64,000 nt of DNA from assembly GCA_016801845.1 (NCBI GenBank), contig CM028924.1, positions 10,374,825 through 10,438,824 of the forward strand, given 5' to 3'. The translations under genes and the position numbers were made by a program. The notes under the pieces are model-generated. The model saw only the letters and a program-made list of their open reading frames with translations. It did no database searches and was not told where the DNA came from. Within the stretch, counting starts at the first letter, position 1. Every line of letters starts with the position of its first letter. This document shows, piece by piece, positions 1 to 11,102 of the stretch. Source of the stretch: Polydactylus sextarius. Its lineage: Eukaryota > Chordata > Actinopteri > Polynemidae.

Positions 1-58
1 ATCCTTGTCCTGGTGCATTCTGGAAAATTCGTCACCCCCTTCGTTTGATTATATTTCA
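1..58. mobile_element. DNA-element family C, terminal fragment in a shkbp1 intron
   Basis: ATCCTTGTCCTGGTGCAT followed by CTTTCGTTTGA-like sequence matches 15711-15765 and, inverted, 30603-30680. It ends just before the first visible shkbp1 exon. Confidence 0.65.
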
Positions 59-120
59 GGGTAAATTAAATATTTGATAACTGTAAAACCTTTAACGATG
101 AAATCTGTCTTCGTCCTCAG

Positions 121-549
121 TCTACTGAGCGGTCGGATCTCAACTCTGAAGGATGAAACAGGAGCCGTAAGTTTACTCTGTTTATTTGTTTGCACAATGA
201 AATCCTGTTTTTATTATCATCATCATCATCGTCGTGGTCACTGTCTCGCTGCAGATCTTCATCGACAGAGACCCCTCCCTGTTCGCCCCCATCCTCAACT
301 TCCTGCGGACCAAAGAGTTGCACCCCCGCTCCATCAACGTGCACATGCTCATGCACGAGGCCGAGTTCTACGGCATCACGCCGCTGGGTGAGTCGGGCGT
401 CTAAACGCTGCGAGTCATGTGGCTTGTGAAGATTTCAAACAATTCACACGTGTTTGTTTGTCTACAAGTTCGGAAGCTGCAGCTGTGTGACGAGTTGGAC
501 CGGTCGTCCTGCGGCAACGTGCTTTTCAACGGTTACCTGCCGCCACCAG
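121..549 (+). other. shkbp1: shkbp1 exons for the C-terminal half of the BTB/T1 domain
   Basis: Three exons (121-166, 255-387, 469-549) encode the second half of the tetramerisation-type BTB fold. Landmarks are SGRISTLKDETGA, FIDRDPSLFAPILNFLRTK, HEAEFYGITPL and LDRSSCGNVLFNGYLPPP. These are near-identical in SHKBP1 and KCTD3, so this part alone does not separate the paralogs. The first half of the domain and the start codon must lie before position 1. Confidence 0.92.
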
Positions 550-3500
550 GTACGCAGCACGCCACGTCTGTCAGGAGGTGGCGGTGGGGTTTACTTTAAG
601 AAAATGAGACGTGGGCGTGGCTTACCCTTCGATTCACTTCCTGTCTGTGTTATCCCAGTGTACCCGGCGAAGCGGCGTAACCGTCACAGCGTGGCAGGGT
701 CGCAGTTCATGGGCAGCCGTGTCGTCGCCATGGAGAGGGCGCCGGTGAGACGCAGCAACACCATGCCGCCCAACCTGGGGAATTCTGGGATACTGGGCAG
801 GGCCGGCAGCGGCGAGGACAGGACGTCTGCAGGTAAACACCCACACACACACACGAACAGGAAGTAGAAGATGCCGAACGGCGTCAGCGGTAAAACATTT
901 GGTCGTGCGTGTTTAGGTCAGTCGTCGGACTCCGGCATGGTGCGGATCATCTGCGGTCATCACAACTGGATCGCCGTGGCGTACGCTCAGTTCGTCGTCT
1001 GCTACAGGTGAACTCCTCGGTTTACGTTTGAGCTCACCCGATTGGTCGGATTCGCGCTGATGTCACGTGATGATCAAACGCCTTGTCTCCGCTAGGGTGA
1101 AGGAGTCGACCGGGTGGCAGCAGGTCTTCACGTCTCCCCGTCTGGACTGGGTCATCGACAGGGTCGCGCTCAACGCCAAGGTTATGGGCGGCTCGCTGGG
1201 GGACAACGACAAGATGGTGGCGGTCGCCTCGGCGACAGAGATCATCTTGTGGGCCATCTGTCCGGACGGCAATGGAAATGAAATCGGTACGTTTTTGTTT
1301 TTGTGCAATGTTTTTTTTTTTTTTATGACGACAGTATCGCCAAAACGACTCACCTTCCTCCCCCAGGCGTCTTCAGCCTAAACGTGCCCGTGGAGGCGCT
1401 GTTCTTCGTCGGCAACCAGCTGATCGCCACCAGCCACACGGGGAAGGTCGGCGTGTGGAACGCCGTCACCAAACACTGGCAGGTGGGTGGAGATGACATG
1501 AGATGAGAATAAACGTGATAAAAACGTCTAAAACGTTAAAAAAAAAAAAGACGCCACACTGTGGTATATTGATTGATCTGGTGTTCACATGATCTGGAGT
1601 CTCAACAACTGGTCTGAGACCTGGTTTTCATGGTGGAGCTGAAATCACCAGCAGACCTCCCCGGTACCGGGTAACATTTGGATCAGACACGGGGAGTTTG
1701 TAGAAACTGAAAATGAAACAAAAAGCGTTAAAACGTCAGACTTTTAGATGTGTTTGTGAGTGAATCAGTGAGACTTCAGCAGCATTTATCTCACATCCCT
1801 CCTCTGATTGGCTGTCGCTCTTTGTCAGTCTCTTCAGACTCCTCCAGTTTTCTAACATGACAGATCCAGTCCCAGTCTCTGACCAGGTCCCGACGGACTC
1901 TGATGGAGTCGTTAAAGCTGTTCACACATTATGATCATTAACTGATGATTCACCAACCATCAGAGACCAAGTCCACCAGACAAGACAAGTGTAAATCATT
2001 GGTAAAGTAGACTAGTGTCAACTAGACTTTAGTGTAGTATGTAGTAAACAACTTGATGAAAATGTCAAAAACAATAAAACATACCACAATCAGACATTAC
2101 AGCATCGTAATCATGTAGTAAAGACTTAATACTATGGTCTGTGGTCAGAGGAGATGAGTTGAGATAAGTTGGGTTCATTGTGACGTTATTTGTGTCCGTC
2201 TTCCTCTGCGCAGAACCAGGACGTGGTTCCCATCAGCAGCTACGACACCGCCGGCTCCTTCCTCATCCTCGGCTGCAACAACGGATCCATCTACTACATT
2301 GGTAGGAAAACGAGCAGCTGTGACTCCGCTGACGTTCTCGCAGCTGACAACAAAAGCTAAAACGTGTTTGTTTGTCTGTCAGACGTCCAGAAGTTTCCTC
2401 TGAGGATGAAGGACAATGACCTGCTGGTGACGGAGCTGTACAGAGACCCCTCTGAGGACGCCATCACCGCTCTGAGCGTCTACCTGACGCCCAAAACCAG
2501 TATGCTACACTGCTAATGCTAATGCTAGCGCTAACGTTGCTAGAACTAGAACCTGATAGTCAGTGGATTTATTCTCTCCTCAGGCGACAGCGGAAACTGG
2601 ATCGAGATCGCGTACGGGACCAGCTCCGGGACGGTCCGCGTCATCGTTCAGCACCCGGAGACGGTCGGCTCGGGGCCTCAGCTCTTCCAGACGTTCTCCG
2701 TCCACCGCAGCCCCGTCACCAAGATCATGCTGTCGGAGAAACACCTCATTTCAGGTACAATGGAGCCGAGAGACGTCTTGCGTTTGACGTCGCGCCACGT
2801 CCCGGATTCTCACGTCTGTCCGTCTTTCAGTTTGCGCCGACAACAACCACGTCCGAACATGGACGGTGACTCGTTTCCGAGGGATGATCTCCACCCAGCC
2901 CGGGTCCACGCCGCTCACGTCCTTCAAGATCCTCAGTCTGGATGATGTGGACGGACACGGAGGCTGCAGCGCCGGCACGGAGATAGGTAACGTTAGGTAG
3001 GGTTGTTTGGAGGGTCAGAGGTCACGAGGGACGGGTGGTAACGGCGTATTTGCGGTTTAGGTCCGTACGGAGAGCGAGACGACCAGCAGGTTTTTATTCA
3101 GAGAGTCGTACCAGACACGGACAAACTGTACGTCAGGCTGTCGTCCAACGGGAAGAGGTGAGGGTCAAGCGGCCGCGATGCAAGTTTTATCACAAGAGTT
3201 TGCGAACGAGTTGGAGGTGTTTGTTTTATTTAACGTGTGTGTGTCGTTGTTGCTGTCAGGGTGTGCGAGGTGCGATCGGTGGACGGCACCTCCATCACCG
3301 CGTTCATGGTCCACGAGTGCGAGGGATCGAGTCGCATCGGCTCGCGACCGAGACGCTACCTGTTCAGCGGCCACGGCAACGGCAGCATCCAGATGTGGGA
3401 CCTGACGACCGCCATGGAGATCGCGGGCAAAGTCGACATCAGGGGTTAGTGATTTAAAAACAAACAAAAAAAAGGTGTCAGGATGTGTTAATTTTCGTAC

Positions 3501-5107
3501 ACAGAGTTCACTTTACTAAGGCTAAGTTGGCAAAGATTTAGCCGACTAGTTTTCACTACATTCCTCGGGACACGCTTGATCCACCATGACGCCACCATCC
3601 TTATAATGAGCAGGTTGGCTCATACATGTTCTGTTGCATTGGTGAACACTTATGTTATGTACTTATTTACTTTAAAATGCCAGGTCACAGTTTGTCGTAA
3701 AAACGTCTCCAAAAATACACTAAAAATGTCATAACGCACGAAAAAAATGGTGGTACGGGTCTGTCGTCAAAGATGTGACTTAAAAACGTTGTCAGCGTTC
3801 ACGAAGACGACGGCGAGATGAATTAGTGAAACGCGTCGGTTTCAGCCGGCGAGACGTCGGTTCATCGTCAGCGATGCGTTGATGCGGCGTCGCAACGCTG
3901 GAGTTTACTGATCACGATGTTTGTTTGTCGATGGCCGCAGCACTGGGCGGACCCACAGAGGAGGAGCTGCTGGAGCTGCTGGACCAGTGTGACCTCGCTC
4001 TGACCAGAACGCCAGACAGCACGCCACGAGCGTCCACCTGCAGGTTCACACACACACTCACAGACACACTCACACATACACACTCACTCACATGCTTACA
4101 CACACACACACACATACACACAAACTCACACATACACAAACACACACTCACTCACACATACACACACACACTCACTCACACACTTACACACACACTCACA
4201 CATACACACAAACTCACACATACACAAACACACACTCACTCACACATACACACACACACTCACTCACACGCTCACACACACACACACTCACACACACTCT
4301 CACGCATACACTTCAGTGTTGTCGTTGTTATTGTCGTTGACTCTGTCACTTCCTGTCACTTCCTGTCACAGTCTTCACTCTCAGCTCAGCGACGGCTTCA
4401 GGCCTGAGCGTCACCATCCCGTGGGAGGACGAGGACCAATCGGAGCTGCAGGTTCCCATGCGTCATTGTACGGCAGCCTCCCGCGGCAAGCTCCGCCCCC
4501 CGTGCCACTGACCAAACCCGTCCGAGACTCTGCCTTCTCAGGAGCCGGACCGCAGGCCCTCCCCGTCTCCGGTCCCACCTACACCCAGACCGCCAGCCCC
4601 CGTCCCTCCAGACACATGGACCGGGACAGAGAGTGGGCGGGGGCTGTACGCAGGGGCAGCTTCGTTGAGCGCTGCCAGGAGCTCGCCAAAGGTTCAGAGG
4701 CGGCCGGGGGCTCCGGGTTTGGGGTCCTGACGGGGTCGGAGGGCGTGAGGCGGAGCTTAGCGGTGTGCAGCGAGTTAGAAGCCAGATTCGGCCTCAGGAC
4801 GCCCACCACCTTCTCCGTGTCCCCCAGCCCTCGCCACTCACCGGGAACGCCTTCATCATCGACCCTGTCGTCGTCTCCGTTATCGATGTCGCATCACAGA
4901 GCCACACCCACATCTCCAACAAGCCCCTCCCCCACCACAGTAAGCCCCGCCCGGTCTCAGGCACCGTCGTCGCCTCGACGCAGCGCCACAGCGTCTCCTG
5001 CTGACGTCCCAGCGTCACCTGAGAGCACCGCGAGTCCAGAGAGCCCGCCCACTGCCGCGGGCCCGCCCACCAGCCCCAAACCTCACATGAACGAGACCAG
5101 CTTCTGA
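121..5107 (+). CDS. shkbp1: SH3KBP1-binding protein 1 (BTB/WD-repeat protein), 5' partial
   Basis: SHKBP1 is a cytoplasmic BTB-domain protein, paralog of KCTD3, that binds the adaptor CIN85/SH3KBP1 and affects EGFR trafficking (family knowledge). Fifteen exons are visible: 121-166, 255-387, 469-549, 659-832, 917-1007, 1096-1286, 1367-1482, 2214-2301, 2383-2499, 2584-2754, 2831-2986, 3061-3157, 3260-3444, 3941-4043 and 4372-5107. All have GT-AG borders and matching phases. After one leading base they give 827 aa and a TGA stop at 5105-5107. The first exon here starts inside the BTB/T1 domain (LLSGRISTLKDETGA), so the N-terminus lies left of the window. SHKBP1 rather than KCTD3 is shown by RRSNTMPPNLGN after the BTB domain, SFVERCQEL near the C-terminus and the terminal NETSF. 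It is longer than human SHKBP1 (about 707 aa) because of an extended Ser/Pro-rich last exon. It is convergent with the receptor gene at 7313. Confidence 0.94.
659..3444 (+). other. shkbp1: shkbp1 exons for the WD40-like propeller
   Basis: Ten exons encode a beta-propeller region. Recognisable blocks are GHHNWIAVAYAQFVVCYR (917-1007), WQQVFTSPRLDW (1096-1286), GNQLIATSHTGKVGVWNAV (1367-1482), LGCNNGSIYYI (2214-2301), KFPLRMKDNDLLV (2383-2499), WIEIAYGTSSGTVRVIVQHP (2584-2754), CADNNHVRTWTVTRFRGM (2831-2986), GPYGERDDQQVFIQRVVP (3061-3157) and SRPRRYLFSGHGNGSIQMWD (3260-3444). Blades are weakly matched to the WD consensus, as in other family members. The exons are tightly spaced apart from the intron at 1483-2213. 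Confidence 0.92.
1483..2213 (+). other. shkbp1 intron, no gene seen
   Basis: Intron of 731 bases between two WD-region exons, starting GTGGGT and ending GCAG. Apart from an A-run near 1540 I see no coding frame, RNA gene or recognisable repeat. Confidence 0.8.
3445..3940 (+). other. shkbp1 intron, no gene seen
   Basis: Intron of 496 bases before the exon encoding GGPTEEELLELLDQCDL. No other feature is visible. Confidence 0.8.
4044..4312. repeat. (CA)n-rich compound microsatellite/minisatellite
   Basis: About 270 bases built from CA runs interrupted by ACTCACTCACACATA-like units. The interrupted unit recurs in longer blocks, for example near 4130-4170 and 4215-4255, so it is a higher-order array and not a plain dinucleotide run. 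It fills most of the last shkbp1 intron. The open frames across it on both strands are low-complexity artefacts. Confidence 0.92.
4372..5107 (+). other. shkbp1: shkbp1 last coding exon, Ser/Pro-rich tail
   Basis: The acceptor at 4371 opens a 736-base exon that completes a Ser codon begun in the previous exon. The translation contains a conserved SFVERCQEL block, a stretch dominated by Ser, Pro and Thr, and the family's terminal NETSF. The Ser/Pro-rich part is probably disordered and would supply short proline motifs for SH3 binding (inference). It is expanded relative to the human protein. Confidence 0.93.
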
Positions 5108-5291
5108 TCGGCTGACTGGGCAGAACTGTTGCCAACGGTTACCAGCTGGTCGTTTGGTGACCAGATCGTAACTAACGAACTAACGTCAGGACGCTGATTA
5201 TTTACATTATTGATTATGTGAAAGGGCTCAGAAGTTACCATGGTAACAAGACTTACTTCCTCTTCTCACCCCATCCTCCTTAAATTTTCGA

Positions 5292-5297
5292 AATAAA
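5292..5297 (+). terminator. candidate polyadenylation signal for shkbp1
   Basis: AATAAA lies 185 bases after the shkbp1 stop codon. Further AATAAA copies downstream (for example near 6010) mean a longer 3' UTR is possible. Confidence 0.45.
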
Positions 5298-6233
5298 ATA
5301 TTGATCAGATTCCACAAGATGGCGGCAGCGTCTGCGTCTGGGACAAGGTCGTTGTGACGACGAAACACAGTCATGTGACCAAACAGGAAGTGAAGTGATA
5401 TTTTAAATTAACAGGTTGTTTTCTTGTTTTGTTTTTTTTTTTTTTTTTTTTTACAGAAACAGAACTTTATTATTATTATTTTTTTATTATTATTTGTACG
5501 TTTGTTATGACAACCGCTAACTCCGTTACGAGTTTATTTATAAATAACAAAACAAACGAGTGAAGAAACTAAAACTGTTTCATTTGCTTTAATGTTAATT
5601 ATTAATTAATCTCACGTCATGTCAACACCTGGCTGCTTTTATTTTGAAGTGTTTCCTGCTGAGACGGCGTCGTCTCCTGCTGATGTTTTATTTTGTCACA
5701 CTGGTTCCACTTCCTGTCACTGTTTTTTTTTTTTTTTTTGAACGTCGGGTTCAGTTCAAGTTCCTTAAACCTTCAGTTTGTTTGTTTGTTTGTTTGTTTG
5801 TTTTCCCATCAGAGAAGCAAACTATTTATTCCAAACAGCTGACAGTGAATGTGGTGCGCCGTCATGGAGCTGGTCTCAGGTCAGCGGTTTTCATTTTTCT
5901 ATCAGACACATCAGGTTGCTTTTGTTTGTTTGTTTGTTAATCTAACCAAACAGATTTTTCTAACGGTGTTTGTATATATATAAAAAAAAAAAAAAAAAAA
6001 CAACAAAAAATAAAACAATTGACCCGTGAAGAAATGTTTGTAAACAACAACACTCGGGCTTTTATTTATCATCACAAACAAACTAGTGACAGGAACCATC
6101 TCCGAGCGGCCAAGTCCAACAAAATAAAAGTCTGCAGCCATCGGACTTGCCACCGTCCCACATTGGTCTCGTTGCTACGGCAACAAGTTCACCTTTTAAG
6201 GTAAAAGCACCAGCAAATACACACACACACAAA

Positions 6234-6235
<2 letters not shown>

Positions 6236-6275
<40 letters not shown>
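6236..6275. repeat. (TA)n microsatellite
   Basis: About 20 uninterrupted TA units in the intergenic region. Confidence 0.95.
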
Positions 6276-6904
6276 GTTTTTGTTTTTCCTTTAGAAAAAT
6301 AGAACATAAATGTAAACATCATGACGTCGTGCTCTGATGATGATGATGATGATGACACAAACTTTTTAGCTGCCAAAACATATAGACGTCCTGAGTATAT
6401 TGTTTGTTTGTTTGTTTGTTTCTACACCAGTTGTGATTTAAAAAAAAAAAAAAAACTAAAGTCCTTTCCTGGGGGAAAAAAAAAAAAAGTTGCTGTAATA
6501 CAAATCATGACCACAAGAGGGCAAACTGCGCCTCTACTGCCTCAGTACAATCAGGATTTAAAAGGGTTCGTATTGACTTACTGACAATAAATAAAATAAC
6601 AATAATAAATAAAACAAATTTACAGGTGTCTTGTTAAATGAAATGAAATAAAAAAAAAAAAATAACAATAAATAGATTTCAGAAATAGAAAACAAATAGA
6701 TAATTATAAATATAAAAAAAAAAAAAGGGGGGGGGCAATTCTTGTGTACAAACAATTTAGATTAAAGTCGTATTTTTTTAAAACACTGGCTCATGGGTGT
6801 TTTACTGAGGAACAAATCGACTGTGAAGTTTGATGAACATTACGGGATCGACAGTTTTTCACCTCCGTACCTGAGACGGTTAAATTTCAGACGCACTAAT
6901 AGTT

Positions 6905-7183
6905 TGTCTCAATTCGGATACTTCTGTTAGTACACTTCCATGTAGCATACAAGGTACACTATGTACTTACTTCAGTAGTGCACGGATTTCAACAGGGTAG
7001 TGTTGTCAAATCATTGTACTCTTGCTGGAAATGACAATCACGTTTTCTTCTTCTACTTTTTTTTTTTTTTTCAACAGTGAATTGCCACCGAATGGAACGT
7101 TAACCATCGATTCGGACCGCCATTGTCTCCCACGCACTTAAAGCAATAGTAAGTTTAAGTGTGGAAGTATGGGAATTGAGACG
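6905..7183. mobile_element. small non-autonomous DNA element (MITE-like)
   Basis: A roughly 280-base unit starts GTCTCAATTC and ends with the inverted copy GAATTGAGAC. Inner sequence is also partly inverted (ACACTTCCATGTA versus AGTGTGGAAGTATG). This is the layout of a miniature inverted-repeat transposable element. No coding capacity is visible and only one copy was spotted in the window. Target-site duplication was not established. Confidence 0.55.
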
Positions 7184-7312
7184 CACGGTAAACCTGCTCT
7201 ATGCAAGACCAGTTCTGGCAAAAACGAATCCTTTACGACGCTACGATCTGAAGAAACTTCGACTTTGAACCCACAGAAAAAAGGGTCACAGGGCGCCAAC
7301 GGTGAACGGGTG

Positions 7313-8353
7313 TCAAGCTTTGGCGTCGAGCATCTCCAGCAGCAGCTTGTGGAGCGGGACTCGGCGTTGGCGGTGCAGCCTCAGGAATGTCTGCACAGCT
7401 CGGTCGGCGGTCTGTCGCAGCAGCGGGAGGCTCATCAGCAGGCGGCCCGCACGTCGCTGATCACGCCGCGACGACTCGTACTCCTGCAGCGCCTCGTGGA
7501 GCCCATCCTGAAACCGCTGCACCGAGTCCGGACAGTCCACGGGGTCGGCGTCTGACGGTCAAGGTCACACAACAACACCAGGTTATTGATCCGAGGCTCA
7601 GACAGTGGGAGACTGACCAGACCTCAGACTTCCCATCATGCACTGCTGGACTAATCAATATTGTGAAGCTTCAGTGTGCAGCCACCGATCAATATCAATA
7701 ATCGCTGCTCTAGGATCAGTAAGTTTACACCCCCTTTGTATCTGTGAATCAATATCAGCTTCTTCTGGGTCAGAGTGGATTAAAAACCACAGGAAATGTT
7801 CAGATTTTCAGAATAAAACAAAGCGTGTGTGTGTTTTGTACCAGAGTTGGCGAGCGCCATGGCCTTCAGCGTCACCGCCTCCTCAGGGCTCAGCTCCATC
7901 GCTTGGTACTTGGCGGTCAGGTGACGCAGCGCCTCGTACAGGTCGGCCAATCCGGCGGCTCGACACTGGGCTTCGTTCAGACGCAGGTTCCCAGCAAACA
8001 CGAGCTCGTCGCTGGCGGCGCCCTGCGAGCGCCAGGCCACGCCCACCAGCAGCGCCTCCATCCACCCGCTCTGCAGCAGCGACATCTGATCGACCAATGA
8101 GAGTGCAGAGAAACCTGCGGGGGAGTGAGGAGTCAAATCAGACACATTCATTTATGTGTTGCCATAGTTACAGCGCGGAGTGACCCGGTACCTGGGATCT
8201 GTTTGGCCCAGCCGATCAGAACCAGCAGCTGGCGGTTCAGAAGGTCACACAGCGTCAGCAGGGTCCGCAGGCTGCCGTCCGCCGTCGAATCGTCCTGGTT
8301 GGCGGCGAGGGGGGTGGGCTCTGTCAGCAGCAGGTGAGAGATCACCTTGTTTC
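7313..8353 (-). other. ERR ligand-binding domain and AF-2 exons
   Basis: Three exons encode helices 1-12. Motifs: SHLLLTEP, LTLCDLLNRQLLVLIGWAK (helix 3), LSLVDQMSLLQSGWMEALL (helices 4-5), DELVFAGNL, MALANS, RRAGRLLMSLPLLRQTA (helices 10-11) and the AF-2 HKLLLEML. The core is intact and should recruit LXXLL coactivators. In helix 3 the family's RE pair is RQ, and the position that is Phe in ERRalpha and Ala in ERRbeta/gamma is Leu. Confidence 0.93.
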
Positions 8354-9932
8354 CTGAAAGACAGGAAGTGGTTAATGACGCCGTCCAGGAAGCCGATTGA
8401 CAATCGATCAATATGGTTCTGGACTCACTGCTGCCAGTGGTGGGGCCAAACGGGCTCCTGGCGAAGGCGCTCAGACCAGGATCCACTCGTCGTTTGTACT
8501 TCTGCCGACCTCCTCGCACCCGATCCATGCGCACACCTGAACCATGCACACCAGATTAGCATTCAGCGACTCACCGCAAAGACTCATGGGAGGCGTGGTG
8601 ACGTGACGTAACGTACCCTCTCTCATCATTCCGGCCTGCAGACACTTCTGGAAGCGGCAGGCCTGGCAGGCTTTCCTCCGCCGCTTTGTGATCTCGCACT
8701 CATTCGTCACCGGGCAGCTGTACTCGATGTTGCCTTGGTAACAACATATATACGAGTCGTTAATGACGATGTGTGGAAACTTGATCCTGATGCTCTGCAG
8801 ACGACTGAACAATCAATGATATCAGCTGAGGCAATGAATCATTTCACACACCAATCAATGCTTTGCATCTCTCACCTTGGATGGTCCTCTTGAAGAACGC
8901 TTTACAGGCCTCACAGGACGCCACGCCGTAGTGATACCCAGATGCGAAGTCACCGCAGACCAGACACAGCCTCTTGGGCCCAACGGCGCCAGTTGACATC
9001 AGGTAGTCGCCCCTGAGGATGGAGTCAACCTGCGGACAGGAAGCAGGAAACTGCTGTTACACATCGGTTGCTGTCTTGGCTTCAATGTCGTTTAAGTTAA
9101 CGTCCGCTCCTCACCTGAGCCGTGAACGAGTCCGAGCATGGAACCGACGCCTCCGACGTCACGGCACCGCCGCCGCTCGAGCTGGATCCTGTCGGGGAAT
9201 CGGGCGGTGGCGCTCTGCAGAGGAGGCTGTAGGATGAAGAGGAGGAGGAGGAGGAGGCCGGGCTGGGGAGGAGGAAGGCCGGGTGAGATGGGCTGAGGGC
9301 GAGCGCCGAGTCCAAGGGGAAGGAGGGTGTGAGGGGGGAGGAGGAGGAGCAGAGGAAGGAGGAGGGAGACTGAGCTTCATCAGCCGGACATGAGGAGGAA
9401 GAGGAGGAGGAGTCGAGGAGGCTGAGGAGTAAACGGTTATAACAAAAACATTTAGTCAAAAACAACTTTCAGTGACAAAATTTTAAAAAATTTGGTCTTT
9501 CAAAATAAAACTTCAAAAGAACTTCAAGTCTAGTCTGAAAAAGTAAAATAAAAAGCTTCTTCATACAGATATAAATTAAACTGTTTGCAAAGAAAAGTTA
9601 TTAGTTATTCACAAAAAGTTAAATTTAGGAGTTTTAAAAAATATTTTTCTTATTTACTAACTTTTGATCGTGTTTAAACAAAATTTACTACAATTTTACA
9701 ACAATTTATCACCCAAAATGTTTTTAGTTAGCAAGAAGTAAAAAAGTAGTTAGTAAGAACTTCAGGATGTTATGTTGTTATGTTGGATTCCAGACGTTCT
9801 ATGTTTTTATCTTCTGTTGTTTTTTTGATAAATATTTTGTGTAAATAAACAGATTTTTTTTTTCTTGGGGTCTCACCGCTGTGGGCTGAGCAGGTCACAG
9901 TCCTCGGGGAGACAGAAGTCTTTCAGCTCCAT
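7313..9932 (-). CDS. Estrogen-related receptor (NR3B family), ERRalpha-like or fourth ERR paralog
   Basis: An orphan nuclear receptor that in this family binds TNAAGGTCA elements and controls energy metabolism. Eight coding exons, read right to left: 9877-9932 (ATG at 9930-9932), 9115-9421, 8876-9029, 8617-8733, 8429-8536, 8192-8353, 7842-8114 and 7313-7551 (TGA). All phases close, giving 471 aa. Order: Ser/Pro-rich N-terminus (1-121), zinc-finger DNA-binding domain from about Cys143, C-terminal extension RVRGGRQKYKRR, hinge, ligand-binding domain from about 250, and AF-2 helix LHKLLLEML at the end. The P-box CEACKA identifies the ERR group. Sequence after helix 5 (CRAAGLADL, ALANS) is most like ERRalpha, but pocket residues differ from all human ERRs, so I give no symbol. 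The start is chosen because its exon ends in phase with the next; an alternative first exon is possible at 11085-11098. Confidence 0.92.
8617..9029 (-). other. ERR DNA-binding domain exons
   Basis: Exon 8876-9029 encodes the first zinc finger (CLVCGDFASGYHYGV, CEACKAFFKRT). Exon 8617-8733 encodes the second (EYSCPVTNECEITKRRRKAC, CRFQKCLQAGMM). All eight zinc-binding cysteines are present, and the intron splits the fingers at the conserved QG codon. The NR3B P-box CEACKA predicts ERR half-site recognition. Differences from human ERRs are conservative, mostly in the tail of finger two (FQKCLQAGM in place of FTKCLRVGM or FMKCLKVGM). Confidence 0.95.
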
Positions 9933-10099
9933 CCTGAACCTGATCCTGGAACAGAGATAAACCTCAGACCTCAGTGCTGCGTTCGCTGACTCGTCCTCGT
10001 TCAGGAAAACAGAGTTTCTCTGAACTGATGGGAAAACAAAGAGAAGAAAGAAACTTCCACAGAGAAGAAAAGTCTGAGCTCAGCAGAGATGAGGAGGAG

Positions 10100-10185
10100 G
10101 ATGAATGTGAGGCGCTGAAGGAGAATGTGGCGTAATTTATCTCCCGAGTGGGGCGGAGCCTGTGGGATCAGCCAATCAGCTTCCT
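10100..10185 (-). promoter_or_regulatory. candidate promoter of the ERR gene
   Basis: Upstream of the first coding exon on the transcribed (-) strand there is a CCAAT motif (plus-strand GCCAATCAGC, 10171-10180), a GC box (GGGGCGG, 10150-10156) and, about 15 bases further toward the gene, a TATA-like GATAAATTA (about 10133-10141). Spacing would put a start site near 10105 and a 5' UTR of roughly 170 bases, unless a splice acceptor seen just before the ATG adds a non-coding exon. Confidence 0.4.
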
Positions 10186-10514
10186 CAGCTTTGATGCGTG
10201 AGTGACAGATGTAGGCCACAGAGCAGCAGCAGATCTGAGGCCAGTCTGAGTCTGTGCAGAGAAAACACAAAGTTCAATGTTAAACGTTTGTTTGAAGAAA
10301 GAGACGCAAAAATAAAAACGTCGTAAGGACACGATGTTGTCGTGTACTGTTACCGTGGTGACGACATTCTGTGATCGTCCAATCACAGCTCAGCCGCTGC
10401 AGCAGTTTTCAAAAATTGTTATTTACAAAAGAAACAATGAAGAACTAATTTGTTAGCAAAAATTTGTTAGCATTAGCGTTAGCATCTCTGCTAGGATACA
10501 TACTGCAGCTGAAA

Positions 10515-10775
10515 CAAACAACAGTCAGTAAACAGTCTGTAAACAATCAGTGAACTGTTAGTAAAGAGTAAACATTGCAGAAATAGACATCAGTCAGCAA
10601 AACAATAAACAGTTGGTAAACACTACTACCTGTTTACTGTAAAGGTCAATAAACACAAGACAGTAAACACTTAGTAAACAATAAGCAGTCAGTAAACAAA
10701 AAATGCTAAACAATAAGCAAACAGTAAATACTGTCAGTCGGAGACAGTAAACAGTCGGTAAATAGTAAACAGCTC
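10515..10775. repeat. degenerate CAGTAAACA minisatellite
   Basis: More than a dozen imperfect copies of CAGTAAACA / CAGTCAGTAAACA with variable spacing (GTCAGTAAACAGTC, CAGTCGGTAA). Reads as an old tandem array; not coding. Confidence 0.75.
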
Positions 10776-11102
10776 CTCTGGTTGTTGTTGTTGTGAGTCA
10801 ACACAATGTAAACAATAATAAACACAGAGGAAACACACACTGAGGACTGGATTAACTTTGCTACACACACACACACTAATCTCGCCCTCACACTCAGATC
10901 AGTCACCTACATCTGCTGTTTCATAAGAGCTGGATAACTAGATCTGTCTCACCTGTCTCCAGCATGTTGCTACACAGCTAACATTAGCATCAACAGCTAA
11001 GGCTCATTTATACACTTATACAGAGCTAGCTACAGTTGTAAAACAGTCAGATCTGTTAATATCTGGACAGTTTGCCCAACTCACCTGCAGGACGCCATGT
11101 TG

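Larger units (their letters stand above)
5298..7312. other. convergent intergenic region / 3' UTRs
   Basis: AT-rich space between the stops of shkbp1 (+) and the ERR gene (-), probably including both 3' UTRs. It holds T-runs near 5428-5452 and 5719-5739, a (TTTG)n tract near 5778-5801, A-runs near 5981-6000, 6440-6455 and 6650-6660, a (TA)n microsatellite at about 6236-6275 and a small inverted-repeat element at 6905-7183. No convincing coding exon was seen. Confidence 0.75.

Noticed and set aside
4044..4407. Long open frames rich in His/Thr or Cys/Val across the CA repeat
   Set aside because: They are translations of a microsatellite on either strand. The real shkbp1 exon begins only at 4372.
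9159..9380. Pro/Ser-rich 73-codon frame on the minus strand
   Set aside because: It is an alternative frame of the ERR N-terminal exon (9115-9421). Only the other frame is in phase with the DNA-binding domain.
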